The notes: generated by a model not told the origin, from the letters alone. Numbered from the stretch's first letter, positions 1 through 7,946 are shown. The stretch: 43,753 nucleotides of DNA from Thermophagus sp052400625 (GCA_052400625.1 JBQTGH010000019.1), one strand, 5' to 3'. Made by a program: numbers and translations.

Positions 1-188
1 AGAATTGGTTGAAAGAAAAAATATAAGTTATTCTGAGTTTAGAAAATTATACCGGACAGAGTTAAATTTACATTCCCTAGTTAAATGACCATCGGCCACC
101 GTCGGCCAGCAATTTATGGATGACGCCATAACGTTACGGAAAAGCATTTTCTTGTTGTACTATATGTCTAATCTGTAAATTCTTTACC

Positions 189-848
189 ATGCCAACCAGA
201 CCAAAAATTTCGGAAGCAGAAATTCTGGAACAGTACCGGGTGGCCATCGACAACGCCCTGAAACAACCTGACATCGCTTCTGCATTGGCGCGGTTTGGAT
301 ATGATGCCGCCACCATAGCACAAGGAGAAGAGCTTTTGAATAAAGCGGTTGCCGCCTACAACGCGAACAAAACCGGAGATGATGAAAAGGCGAAACACCA
401 CCAAATTTGGACGGAACTCAAAAATAGGATTGCTCGACGTTACTCCGTCGACCGGAAAATCGCCAAACTCATCTTCAGACAAGACCCGGTGGCCAAAGAA
501 AAATTGGGTGTAAAAGGAGCATTGCCCAGATCTTACGTGAATTGGCTCGAAACCGTGAAGAAATACTATTCCGTCGCAACTAAAGATCCCCATATTATTT
601 CAGCACTGAAAAAACTTAACGTTGCTCCGGAATACCTGACCCAAACCCTTCATATGATTACCGACCTGGATACCGCCAGAGCTCAATACCTAAAAACAGT
701 GGGGGAGGCCCAGGATGCCACCAAGGCCAAAAATGCCGCTCTCGCCAAGATTAACCATTGGATGCAGAACTTTTATGCCCTGGCCAAAATTGCTCTTAAA
801 GACAGACCCCAATTACTGGAAGCTCTGGGGAAATTCGTCAGAAGTTGA
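189..848 (+). CDS. Conserved all-helical protein of unknown function, internally duplicated
   Basis: A 219-residue soluble protein with no signal peptide or membrane segment, rich in Ala, Lys and Leu and predicted to be almost entirely helical. I do not recognise a named family. Two halves of about 85 residues look homologous. The first begins at PDIASALARFGYD (about residue 28) and the second at PHIISALKKLNVAP (about residue 133). Both continue through a long helix with a Trp near the same place and end in a segment containing AK(L/I)..., so a duplicated helical bundle is likely. The ATG is taken because it is the first start after the AT-rich upstream region. The last base of the TGA stop is also the first base of a 169-bp repeat element, so the present C-terminus may have been set by that insertion. 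Function unknown. Confidence 0.75.
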   Translation: MPTRPKISEAEILEQYRVAIDNALKQPDIASALARFGYDAATIAQGEELLNKAVAAYNANKTGDDEKAKHHQIWTELKNRIARRYSVDRKIAKLIFRQDPVAKEKLGVKGALPRSYVNWLETVKKYYSVATKDPHIISALKKLNVAPEYLTQTLHMITDLDTARAQYLKTVGEAQDATKAKNAALAKINHWMQNFYALAKIALKDRPQLLEALGKFVRS

Positions 849-1016
849 ACCCGAATTATGCATTAGAACTTCGTCATGAGAATTAAAAGTGCAATCAATC
901 AAGAACTTGTTGAAATGAGGCATAGCATCGCTATGGTGAATTGAGACAAGTTAGCTTGCGACTTGATTGGCAGCAATTTTAATTCGTAATAGATTTTCTA
1001 TTGCATTTTTCGGGTT
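848..1016. mobile_element. MITE-like 169-bp hairpin element, copy 1
   Basis: This is the first of two copies (the other is 3344-3512), equal in length and about 94% identical by eye. The ends are inverted: the left end reads AACCCGAATTATGCATTAGA and the right end, reverse-complemented, begins AACCCGAAAAATGCAATAGA. Inner arms also pair (GAATTAAAAGTGCAATCAAT against the complement of ATTGGCAGCAATTTTAATTC), and the centre is a CATAGC-atc-GCTATG stem. The whole element is therefore one long imperfect palindrome without coding capacity. No clear target duplication is visible. It abuts the stop codon of the upstream gene. Confidence 0.75.
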
Positions 1017-1302
1017 AAAACCAATAAACTTCATCTTCAGCGGCAACAAGGAAAAGGAAAAATTCCGGGATGTCGTGGATGCCATAGGGGGGACTTGGTG
1101 GCTTACTTGTGGGGTTGGAGTTTTTACATCTTTTGCTATGCAGGCTTTGTTATCCCAAACTTTTTAAAATACAGGTTGAGATCCGGTGCGGCGTCATCAT
1201 CAGCGTTATGGGGCATCGGCATGAACGCTATACGGCGCAATAAAACCGGATGCCAAGCTTTTCCATGGCCGGAGTGTAAAATCTAATCAGCTCTTTAGAA
1301 AC
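1017..1302. other. Intergenic stretch without a confident gene
   Basis: No convincing gene is seen. Two plus-strand frames look weakly coding and would join across a run of six G near 1086: one contains FSGNKEKEKFRDVVDAIGG and the other VAYLWGWSFYIFCYAGFVI. This could be the remnant of a decayed membrane-protein gene cut by the adjacent MITE-like element, but there is no start, conserved motif or recognisable family to prove it. Confidence 0.2.
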
Positions 1303-1333
1303 AAAAAAAGCCATCCAAAAAATGGATGGCTTT
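1303..1333 (-). terminator. Rho-independent terminator of tRNA-Asn
   Basis: The 10-bp stem AAAGCCATCC / GGATGGCTTT (1307-1316 and 1324-1333) is followed on the minus strand by a run of T. It lies just 3' of the tRNA gene. Confidence 0.8.
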
Positions 1334-1340
1334 CTTAATG

Positions 1341-1414
1341 CTCCCCAGGTAGGACTTGAACCTACGACCTACGGATTAACAGTCCGCCGCTCTAACCAAC
1401 TGAGCTACTGAGGA
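1341..1414 (-). tRNA. tRNA-Asn (anticodon GTT)
   Basis: A 74-nt cloverleaf on the minus strand. The acceptor stem pairs TCCTCAG with CTGGGGA (one T-G wobble), the discriminator is G, and no CCA is encoded. The D arm contains AGCTCAGTTGGTTAGAGC, the anticodon loop reads CTGTTAA with anticodon GTT, and the T arm contains GTAGGTTCAAGTCCTAC. A Bacteroidetes-type promoter lies about 40 bp upstream and a strong terminator directly downstream, so the gene is a single transcription unit. Confidence 0.95.
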
Positions 1415-1451
1415 ATATTTCTTTTATTGTCTTGTTCTTTCAAAAGGTTTG

Positions 1452-1483
1452 CAAATGTAATTCCTTTTGGTGAAAAAGGCAAA
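1452..1483 (-). promoter_or_regulatory. Promoter of tRNA-Asn (TTTG / 20 bp / TACATTTG)
   Basis: On the minus strand TTTG (1480-1483) is followed after exactly 20 bp by TACATTTG (1452-1459). This is a full match to the Bacteroidetes housekeeping promoter pattern. The expected start near 1445 leaves a leader of about 30 nt before the tRNA. Confidence 0.75.
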
Positions 1484-1574
1484 TTATTTTTTCAATTTTT
1501 TATTTTCCTCTTTTGGAAAATAATGCCCTCAATGCTTTTGTTTATCAGGGCTGCCGTGTTTTTCAATTGCGATG

Positions 1575-1606
1575 CAAATATAGGTGGTTCGCTTCAACTA
1601 TACAAC
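1575..1606 (-). promoter_or_regulatory. Second upstream promoter-like site
   Basis: On the minus strand GTTG (1603-1606) precedes TATATTTG (1575-1582) by 20 bp. The -33 element lies in the loop of the palindrome at 1588-1618. It could give a longer tRNA precursor or an unrecognised short RNA. Confidence 0.4.
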
Positions 1607-1626
1607 AGTTGAAGCGAAATTTTTTT
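1588..1626 (+). terminator. Perfect 12-bp hairpin followed by a T run
   Basis: TTCGCTTCAACT (1588-1599) and AGTTGAAGCGAA (1607-1618) form a perfect stem with a 7-nt loop, followed on the plus strand by seven T. It has intrinsic terminator form, but no plus-strand gene lies upstream. It also overlaps a minus-strand promoter-like site, so an operator role is possible. Confidence 0.5.
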
Positions 1627-1688
1627 CAAAAAAATACGGGCCTCGAGAATAACTTTTTGTGAATTACGGAATTACTTTTCAAAAAAAA

Positions 1689-2531
1689 TTATTGCCCGTC
1701 GCAGAGATCGTTCAATTCTTCCATCACTTTTCTGAGTGTCGTTTTAGATAAGGGCAGAGAGGTGAGCAATTGTTGTTGATTCATCAGTTCACTGCACAGC
1801 ACAATGCCCTCTTTTAACAGGTGCTGTTTGTGGGCCTTGGTCAGGTGGGTTAAAGTAGTTATGGGGAAGGCTTTGTATTTTTCAATTTGTGCTTTGAGAC
1901 TGTCATCACCCGGATAGTCCCAACTCATAAGATTGAGACCACTACAACGCGCATATTGCATGGCATCGGTGGTAAATCGGGTATTGGTTACCACCCAGCC
2001 GTGAAAGGTGAGGTTCTTGAATTGAGGAAGCTCTTGCCGCGTCTCAATAATGTCATTTACACGCGAACGTATGTATAGCGGAACCTGAATGCTGGAACAT
2101 TTTCCCTGACTGTTGTGGTATTTGCACTCTACCAGGTGTTGATTTTGATTGTCCGACGCTATCACATCCACTTCATGGGTCACACACTTCCCGTCAACCA
2201 CTTGCCCAACTTCAACCTCGAAGCCTTTGCATCGGAAGATATGTCCCACGAAATGTTCGAAAGGATAGCCCGAAGGACCCAGTTCCATGATGGCTCTTTT
2301 CAAACTGTAACGTGCGGCCATGCCACGCTGTTTCTTGCGCAAGAGACGAAAAGCTCGAGTGTAAATCTTTTTGGTTGAGGTACCCTCGGTAATCCATTCC
2401 AGAATGTTGGTGGTGATTTCATCTATTAGCTTTGGGTCGGCTCCGGTTCGAGACAGCGAATTATGAAGTTTAACGGTTTCAAATGGTTGTAACTCCCCCG
2501 ATGCCTTTCGAATACTAGGAATTTGAGTCAT
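1689..2531 (-). CDS. ATP-cone domain plus Mrr-like PD-(D/E)XK nuclease
   Basis: A 280-residue soluble protein. The N-terminal ~90 residues look like an ATP-cone: a start resembling IRKASGELQPFE, then a helical segment with TRAFRLLRKK and YSLKRAIMELGPSGYPFE. This nucleotide-binding module is best known from ribonucleotide reductase and NrdR. Residues ~90-210 look like the Mrr_cat restriction-endonuclease fold. The candidate active site is Asp122 in HEVDVIA with Glu135 and Lys137 in VECKYH. The C-terminus (about 222-278) holds a helix-hairpin-helix-like stretch around TLTHLTKAHKQHLLKEG. The family is known in Bacteroidetes as a predicted nuclease, but I know of no established role. No methyltransferase or partner gene is adjacent, so a classical restriction system is unlikely here. 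Nucleotide-gated DNA cleavage is inference. Confidence 0.8.
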   Translation of the reverse strand: MTQIPSIRKASGELQPFETVKLHNSLSRTGADPKLIDEITTNILEWITEGTSTKKIYTRAFRLLRKKQRGMAARYSLKRAIMELGPSGYPFEHFVGHIFRCKGFEVEVGQVVDGKCVTHEVDVIASDNQNQHLVECKYHNSQGKCSSIQVPLYIRSRVNDIIETRQELPQFKNLTFHGWVVTNTRFTTDAMQYARCSGLNLMSWDYPGDDSLKAQIEKYKAFPITTLTHLTKAHKQHLLKEGIVLCSELMNQQQLLTSLPLSKTTLRKVMEELNDLCDGQ

Positions 2532-2625
2532 AAAATTGAATACTGTCAGTTATAGTTTTTTTATTATTCTGACAATATTAATAAATTTTCAGGTTGATCA
2601 AGGGATATGTCATTGAGGAAAATAG

Positions 2626-2657
2626 AAAAACCTCAACAGATTGGTTCTGATGAGGTC
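2626..2657 (-). terminator. Terminator of dps
   Basis: On the minus strand ACCTCA-CAGA pairs with TCTG-TGAGGT around a short loop and is followed by TTTTT. It lies 25 bp after the dps stop. Confidence 0.75.
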
Positions 2658-2681
2658 TTTCTTTCAATAAAGTAATCTTTG

Positions 2682-3152
2682 TTAGTTGATCATGGCATTC
2701 AACATCCATACCGTTTTTTCCTGCTCGGAGATGAAGTCACTCATCAGTGCAAGGGTTCCTTCATCCTCAATGTTTTCTGCAATAGGAATCAGTTCCCGTT
2801 CCAGTTGGATCAGTGTGCTTAAGTTGTCAATGGTGGCGGCAACCAGTTTGAGACCGTCATTCTCGTCTTTCACCACCTTTATTTTTGAAGTTTTCAGGTA
2901 ATCTTCAAACGTGTGCAACGGTGTTCCGCCCAGTGTCAGAATGCGTTCTGCCACTTCATCCACTTTTTCCGCGGCATCGTTATACAATTCTTCAAATTTG
3001 CCATGAAGGGTAAAAAACAATTTTCCCTTAACATTCCAGTGGAAACCTCTGAGGTTTTGGTAATATACCTGAAAACTGGCCAACAGTTCATTGAGTTTTT
3101 CATTCACTTCTTTGGGATCTTTTAAGCCCAGTACTTCATTTAAACTTTTCAT
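2682..3152 (-). CDS. dps: Dps family ferritin-like DNA-protection protein
   Basis: A 156-residue ferritin-like protein. Dps oxidises ferrous iron with hydrogen peroxide, stores the ferric mineral in a 12-mer shell and protects DNA in stress and stationary phase. The intersubunit ferroxidase residues are visible as His38 (HWNVKG), His50, Asp65 and Glu69. Their spacing of 12, 15 and 4 residues is that of the Dps family. A longer reading frame upstream (to 3230) is rejected because it would run through the promoter, and MKSLNEVLG is the natural start. The gene stands alone with its own promoter (3182-3213) and terminator. Direct DNA binding cannot be inferred, since there is no Lys-rich N-terminal tail. 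Confidence 0.93.
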   Translation of the reverse strand: MKSLNEVLGLKDPKEVNEKLNELLASFQVYYQNLRGFHWNVKGKLFFTLHGKFEELYNDAAEKVDEVAERILTLGGTPLHTFEDYLKTSKIKVVKDENDGLKLVAATIDNLSTLIQLERELIPIAENIEDEGTLALMSDFISEQEKTVWMLNAMIN

Positions 3153-3181
3153 AGTTCTATCTTTTTTGGTTTTTGTTGATA

Positions 3182-3213
3182 CAAATGTAGAGAAGATTGA
3201 AGTATTGATCAAA
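3182..3213 (-). promoter_or_regulatory. dps promoter (TTTG / 20 bp / TACATTTG)
   Basis: On the minus strand TTTG (3210-3213), a 20-bp spacer and TACATTTG (3182-3189) form a complete Bacteroidetes promoter about 30 bp upstream of the chosen dps start. It supports the shorter gene model. Confidence 0.72.
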
Positions 3214-3343
3214 TCGAAAAAAGTTATCAATTATAGGTTGTGGCTATATTGCAAAAGGTGAGCGGCAGATGCCTCAACGTCAAGAAAGGAGGGAATGATA
3301 ATGCCGGAAGAAGTAATGGAACCCAAACACCTCCGATGGCTTC

Positions 3344-3512
3344 AACCCGAATAATGCATTAGACTTTCGTCGTGAGAATTAAAAGTGCAATCAATCAAGA
3401 ACGTGTTGAAATGAGGCATAGCACCGCTATGGTGAATGTAAACAAGTTAGCTTGCGACTTGATTGGCAGCAATTTTAATTCGTAATAGATTTTCTAATGC
3501 ATTTTTCGGGTT
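3344..3512. mobile_element. MITE-like 169-bp hairpin element, copy 2
   Basis: Second copy of the element at 848-1016, in the same orientation and of identical length, with about ten substitutions. The ends AACCCGAATAATGCATTAGA and TCTAATGCATTTTTCGGGTT are inverted repeats. The central stem CATAGC-acc-GCTATG is kept although the loop base differs from copy 1. It lies between the dps promoter and the aconitase terminator in noncoding DNA. Confidence 0.78.
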
Positions 3513-3541
3513 CAATAAAGTGCCGTTGCCAACACGATATC

Positions 3542-3577
3542 AAAAAACCCCCTTGGGAAGAAGGTTCCTTTGGGGGC
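3542..3577 (-). terminator. Terminator of aconitase
   Basis: On the minus strand GCCCCC...GGGGG with an inner GGAA/TTCC pairing is followed by TTTTTT, 40 bp after the aconitase stop. Confidence 0.75.
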
Positions 3578-3617
3578 TTTCCTTAATGTAAAGATGACAG
3601 TAAAATATACAAGTAAT

Positions 3618-5882
3618 TCAAGCGTTTTTTCTGGCAATAAGGTTGAGGGCCGATCCCGCTTTATACCAGGATATCTGTTGCTCATTATACGAATGTAACG
3701 CCTTGATGGTCTCTTTTGATCCGTCGGAATGAACAACTTCTATGGTTACCGGTCGGTTGGGACTAAACTGTTCCAGATCGATGAAGTTAAAAGTATCATC
3801 TTCCCGGATTTTATCATAGTCGTTTTCATTTTCAAAAGTAAGGGCCAACATACCCTGTTTCTTCAGGTTGGTTTCGTGTATGCGGGCAAAACTTTTTACC
3901 AGAATCACCTTTACCCCCAAGTGGCGGGGTTCCATCGCTGCATGTTCGCGAGATGAGCCTTCTCCGTAGTTATGATCTCCTACTACCACCGTGGGAATAC
4001 CTTTAGCTTTGTAGGCTCGTTGCACTTCCGGCACTTTGCCGTATTCGCCGGTGATTTGATTTTTCACCTTATTCGTTTCATGGTTAAAGGCATTAACGGC
4101 ACCAATCAGCATGTTGTCGGAAATATTGTCCAAATGACCTCGGAAACGCAGCCACGGACCCGCCATGGAAATATGATCGGTGGTACATTTGCCCTCGGCT
4201 TTGATGAGGAGTTTGGCACCCATGAGGTTTTTCCCGTCCCAGGGTTCAAAGGGCGTTAGCAGTTGAAGACGTTTACTGTCGGGACTTACTGCAACTTCTA
4301 CTTTTGAACCGTCTTTGGCTGGTTCTTGGTAACCGGTTTCTTTTACCTCAAATCCTTTGGGGGGCAATTCAAATCCTGACGGTGGATCCAGTTTTACCTC
4401 TTCACCCTTATCATTAATTAAGGTGTCCGTAAGGGGATTAAAGCCCAATTCTCCCGATATGGCAATGGCGGTAACCATCTCTGGAGAGGCCACAAAAGCA
4501 TGTGTGTTGGGATTCCCGTCGGCTCGTTTGGCAAAGTTGCGGTTAAACGAGTGAACGATGGTGTTCTTCTCTTGCTTCTCGGCATCCTCGCGGGCCCACA
4601 TGCCAATACATGGTCCGCATGCGTTGGCAAATACTTTGCCGCCTATCTTTTCAAATAGATCAATAAATCCGTCCCGCTCTATGGTATAGCGCACTTGCTC
4701 CGAGCCGGGAGTGACGGTAAATTCCGATTTAACTTTCAATCCTTTTTCCACAGCTTGTTTGGCAATGGAGGCGGCTCTAGAAATATCTTCATACGAGGAG
4801 TTGGTACAAGAACCGATAAGACCTACCTCTACTTTTGTGGGCCATCCGTTTTTTTGGGCGGCCTCACGAAGTTGAGAAACCGGAGTGGCAAGGTCGGGGG
4901 TAAACGGCCCGTTGATGTGAGGTTCCAACTCACTCAGATTGATTTCTATGACCTGATCAAAATATTTTTCCGGGTTTTCATAGGTTTCTGGATCCCCGGT
5001 GAGGTGTTCCTTGATTTTGTTGGCTTCATCTGCCACATCATCCCGTTTGGTGGCCCGCAGATAGCGTTCCATGGCTTCGTCATACCCAAAGGTGGAGGTG
5101 GTGGCGCCGATCTCGGCACCCATATTTCCGATAGTGCCTTTCCCGGTGGCAGAAAGCGAACGTGCCCCCTCACCAAAATATTCCAGTATGTATCCGGTAC
5201 CGCCTTTAACCGTTAACAGACCGGCCACTTTCAGTATAATATCTTTGGAGGCGGTCCAGCCATTCAGTTTCCCCGTTAGTTTAACACCAATGAGTTTGGG
5301 GAATTTCAGCTCCCAGGGCATGCCCGCCATCACATCCACGGCGTCGGCACCACCAACACCTATGGCGATCATCCCCAAACCACCGGCATTGGGCGTGTGG
5401 GAGTCGGTACCAATCATCATTCCTCCCGGAAAGGCATAGTTTTCCAACACCACCTGGTGGATAATGCCGGCACCCGGTTTCCAGAAACCCAAACCATACT
5501 TGTTACATACCGAACTCAAAAAGTCGTAAACCTCCTTGTTGGTTACCTGGGCGGTTTTTAAGTCATTGGCAGCACCCACTTTGGCCTGGATGAGGTGGTC
5601 GGCGTGGACGGTCGAGGGAACGGCCACTTTCTCTTTCCTGGCCTGCATAAACTGCAGTAAGGCCATCTGCGCTGTGGCATCCTGCATGGCTACACGGTCG
5701 GGCGCAAAATTTACATACGATTTTCCGCGGTCGTAAGGGGTGGAAGGAAGGTTGTCTGCCAAATGGCTGTAGAGAATTTTTTCGGTAAGCGTTAAAGGTC
5801 TTTTCAGTAGCGAACGGGCAGATTTGATCTTTTCGTCCATGCCTGAGTAGACCTTTTTAATCATGTCAATGTCAAATGCCAT
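3618..5882 (-). CDS. acn: Aconitate hydratase (mitochondrial type)
   Basis: A 754-residue [4Fe-4S] aconitase, close to full length for the mitochondrial-type family common in Bacteroidetes. It interconverts citrate and isocitrate in the cytoplasmic TCA cycle. The three cluster cysteines are seen as Cys359 (GSCTNSS) and Cys422/Cys425 (ACGPCIGMW). Other family landmarks are IGTDSHTPNAGGLGM near 157-171 and the C-terminal swivel-domain segment GDHNYGEGSSREHAAMEPR. The start MAFDIDMIKK is the first ATG and gives the usual N-terminus. It is monocistronic, with its own terminator. A TAAATTTG -7-like box lies at 5933-5940 on the minus strand, but no -33 partner is seen. Confidence 0.97.
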   Translation of the reverse strand: MAFDIDMIKKVYSGMDEKIKSARSLLKRPLTLTEKILYSHLADNLPSTPYDRGKSYVNFAPDRVAMQDATAQMALLQFMQARKEKVAVPSTVHADHLIQAKVGAANDLKTAQVTNKEVYDFLSSVCNKYGLGFWKPGAGIIHQVVLENYAFPGGMMIGTDSHTPNAGGLGMIAIGVGGADAVDVMAGMPWELKFPKLIGVKLTGKLNGWTASKDIILKVAGLLTVKGGTGYILEYFGEGARSLSATGKGTIGNMGAEIGATTSTFGYDEAMERYLRATKRDDVADEANKIKEHLTGDPETYENPEKYFDQVIEINLSELEPHINGPFTPDLATPVSQLREAAQKNGWPTKVEVGLIGSCTNSSYEDISRAASIAKQAVEKGLKVKSEFTVTPGSEQVRYTIERDGFIDLFEKIGGKVFANACGPCIGMWAREDAEKQEKNTIVHSFNRNFAKRADGNPNTHAFVASPEMVTAIAISGELGFNPLTDTLINDKGEEVKLDPPSGFELPPKGFEVKETGYQEPAKDGSKVEVAVSPDSKRLQLLTPFEPWDGKNLMGAKLLIKAEGKCTTDHISMAGPWLRFRGHLDNISDNMLIGAVNAFNHETNKVKNQITGEYGKVPEVQRAYKAKGIPTVVVGDHNYGEGSSREHAAMEPRHLGVKVILVKSFARIHETNLKKQGMLALTFENENDYDKIREDDTFNFIDLEQFSPNRPVTIEVVHSDGSKETIKALHSYNEQQISWYKAGSALNLIARKNA

Positions 5883-6126
5883 ATTTCAATGTGTTTTTGT
5901 AAGATAATTATATGCTTTTGGTTATAATTTGACAAATTTAAAAATTATTGCCGGTTTTCCTTATTCCCCTTGACCCGGCTTCACATCCCTGCCTCTTGTT
6001 AACAATGCAAATATAATTTTGTTGAGTGATTTTATTCCCTGAACGTTAATTACTGTTCTTTTGCCCTCTTAGGGCCCGATTCATCCGTGGTGGGGTGAAT
6101 TTTTTCAAACAAGAGTAGATGAAAAT
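5883..6126. other. acn-gapA intergenic region
   Basis: About 240 bp of AT-rich DNA with no gene. It contains the -7-like TAAATTTG (minus, 5933-5940) that may drive acn. Nothing else is supported. Confidence 0.4.
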
Positions 6127-6160
6127 AAAAAAGCTGCCTCATATCAATGAGACAGCTTTT
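6127..6160 (-). terminator. Terminator of gapA
   Basis: On the minus strand AAAGCTGTCTCAT pairs with ATGAGGCAGCTTT (one mismatch or wobble) and a T run follows, 25 bp after the gapA stop. Confidence 0.8.
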
Positions 6161-6184
6161 CAATATTATTGGTTTCTACCTTGA

Positions 6185-7198
6185 TTAGGCGTGGTCTACA
6201 GAAGCCATGTGTTGAATCAATTCAACAACTTTGGTTGAGTATCCCATTTCGTTATCATACCAGCTGATAACTTTTACGAAGTTATCGTTCAAACCAATTC
6301 CGGCGCCGGCATCGAAGATAGAAGTGTGAGTTTCACCCAGGAAGTCGTTAGAAACAACAGCATCTTCAGTGTAACCAAGAATTCCTTTCAATTCACCTTC
6401 AGAAGCTTCTTTCATAGCCTGGCAAACAGCTTCGTAAGAAGCACCTTTTTCCAAACGGCAAGTCAGGTCTACTACGGATACGTCAGGAGTAGGAACACGG
6501 AATGCCATACCGGTCAATTTGCCATTCAGTTCAGGAATTACTTTCCCTACTGCTTTGGCAGCTCCGGTAGAAGAAGGAATAATGTTTTGTCCGGCACCAC
6601 GACCACCGCGCCAGTCTTTCATGGAAGGACCGTCAACAGTTTTTTGTGTAGCTGTGGTAGCATGAACGGTAGTCATCAAACCTTCAACAATGCCGAATTT
6701 GTCGTTCAATACTTTGGCAATAGGAGCCAAGCAGTTGGTGGTACAAGAAGCATTGGATACGAAGGACATATCTTTGGTGTATTTGTCCTGATTAACACCC
6801 ATTACAAACATAGGAGTGTCATCTTTTGAAGGAGCAGACATTACCACTTTTTTGGCACCGGCTTCAATATGGCCTTGAGCTTTTTCTTTGGTCAGAAAAA
6901 TACCTGTTGATTCAACAACATATTCTGCTTCTACTTCATTCCATTTCAGATCAGCAGGATTTCTTTCAGAGGTAACGCGAATTGCATTGCCATTAACCAC
7001 CAGCTTACCGTCTTTTACTTCAACATCTCCTTTGAAACGACCATGAGTAGAGTCGTATTTCAACATATAAGCCATATAATCAACATCAATCAAGTCGTTG
7101 ATGGCTACAACTTGTACGTTGTCGAAGTTTTGTGCGGCGCGGAACACCAGACGGCCAATGCGGCCAAAACCGTTAATACCAATTTTAATTTTTGACAT
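6185..7198 (-). CDS. gapA: Type I glyceraldehyde-3-phosphate dehydrogenase
   Basis: A 337-residue NAD-dependent GAPDH, full length. It converts glyceraldehyde-3-phosphate plus phosphate to 1,3-bisphosphoglycerate in glycolysis. The N-terminal Rossmann motif is INGFGRIGRLVFR, and Asp35 (AINDL) is in the position that favours NAD. The catalytic Cys152 is in SNASCTTNCLAP and the partner His is in TVHATTATQ. The strict codon usage seen here, with many repeated preferred codons, fits a highly expressed gene. It has its own promoter (7250-7280) and terminator. There is no Shine-Dalgarno sequence, only an A/T-rich leader before ATG, as is usual in Bacteroidota. Confidence 0.98.
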   Translation of the reverse strand: MSKIKIGINGFGRIGRLVFRAAQNFDNVQVVAINDLIDVDYMAYMLKYDSTHGRFKGDVEVKDGKLVVNGNAIRVTSERNPADLKWNEVEAEYVVESTGIFLTKEKAQGHIEAGAKKVVMSAPSKDDTPMFVMGVNQDKYTKDMSFVSNASCTTNCLAPIAKVLNDKFGIVEGLMTTVHATTATQKTVDGPSMKDWRGGRGAGQNIIPSSTGAAKAVGKVIPELNGKLTGMAFRVPTPDVSVVDLTCRLEKGASYEAVCQAMKEASEGELKGILGYTEDAVVSNDFLGETHTSIFDAGAGIGLNDNFVKVISWYDNEMGYSTKVVELIQHMASVDHA

Positions 7199-7249
7199 AT
7201 TATCGCTTTTTTAGTGATTATAATTACTACCTTCTCATTTTTTGCGCTA

Positions 7250-7280
7250 CAAAAGTAAGAAATCACACCAAAAACATCAA
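7250..7280 (-). promoter_or_regulatory. gapA promoter (TTG / 20 bp / TACTTTTG)
   Basis: On the minus strand TTG (7278-7280) and TACTTTTG (7250-7257) are separated by 20 bp. The predicted start is about 45 nt before the ATG. Confidence 0.68.
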
Positions 7281-7611
7281 GAAATAACCGGCTGAAATTC
7301 TTAAATAAACGTTAATTTATGCCGCTGAAATCCTTTATGGACGGTTTGTGTTTCGTATTCTCCGCGGTGAGGGATTAGCTCGAAAATCAGTACGTGAGGT
7401 CGGAAGGCAATTGAATGGCTTCTGACAATAGCCCTTTATTATATTCTTTCTGCGCATCAAAAATAAATCTTCAGACAAAAAATGGAGGGTATTCTTCCGG
7501 ATGAGCAAAATTATGTGATGAAAATAAAAAAGGAGAGGCTCAAATTAAGAATGAAGAAGCCCCTAAAACAGATAGGTTGGTGGTGGTTCTGGAATGGGAA
7601 TACAGATACAT
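7281..7611. other. Intergenic stretch, no gene seen
   Basis: About 330 bp between the gapA promoter and the terminator of the small lipoprotein gene. A short plus-strand frame near 7340-7430 reads FRILRGEGLARKSVREVGRQ, vaguely like the helix-turn-helix of an IS transposase. It is far too short and has no other support. Confidence 0.3.
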
Positions 7612-7646
7612 AAAAAGGACTGTCCGTTATTTTTTTGACAGCCCTT
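7612..7646 (-). terminator. Terminator of the small lipoprotein transcript
   Basis: AAGGGCTGTC and GACAGTCCTT (minus strand) form a stem with one G-T pair and are followed by TTTTT. It ends a minus-strand transcript that starts near 7958. Confidence 0.65.
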
Positions 7647-7814
7647 CTAAAATCCTGTAAACAAATATTATTTAAGCTTTCTCTGAGGCATGAACGCAGC
7701 TAAATTCTTCCGATGAGTAGATCGGTGCCTTCCGAATGATATCCCTTCCGGATTTTAGAAAGAATATTTCCCTCTTCAAAGGCACTTGGATCAATTGTTG
7801 TTCTGCGTAAAAAA

Positions 7815-7946
7815 TTAAGCCCGCACCTCTTCTGTGTCTGCTTGAGCCCCTTGGCCGTAAGCCGGACAATCTTGGACCGATTTGCAGGATGAAAAGGCCA
7901 GAGCAATAAATAACATAACGGTGGCAACGATTGATACTTTCTTCAT
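7815..7946 (-). CDS. Small (43-residue) lipoprotein
   Basis: A short minus-strand gene encoding a lipoprotein with the signal sequence MKKVSIVATVMLFIALAFSS and lipobox cysteine 21. The mature peptide is only 23 residues (starting CKSVQDCPAYG), has a second Cys at 26 and is acidic at the end. Mini-lipoproteins carrying a CPAYG-like motif occur in Bacteroidetes, but I know no function. Support beyond the signal peptide comes from the -33/-7 promoter placed 20 bp upstream of the ATG (7965-7996) and the terminator 170 bp downstream. The 3' part of the transcript (7647-7814) holds no convincing second gene, though a short frame continues there. Confidence 0.65.
   Translation of the reverse strand: MKKVSIVATVMLFIALAFSSCKSVQDCPAYGQGAQADTEEVRA

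Noticed and set aside
967..1286. Two small plus-strand genes after MITE copy 1
   Set aside because: They start inside the repeat or lack any start context. They would at best be one frameshifted relic.
1689..2531. Classical restriction-modification system
   Set aside because: No methyltransferase or specificity subunit is adjacent.
2540..2575. NrdR box upstream of the ATP-cone protein
   Set aside because: The inverted TGTCAG/CTGACA repeat there does not resemble the known NrdR box and has a long 19-bp centre.
3153..3230. N-terminal extension of Dps
   Set aside because: It would be translated from DNA containing the full -33/-7 promoter.
7340..7430. Transposase helix-turn-helix fragment
   Set aside because: Only about 25 residues, with weak resemblance and no inverted repeats nearby.
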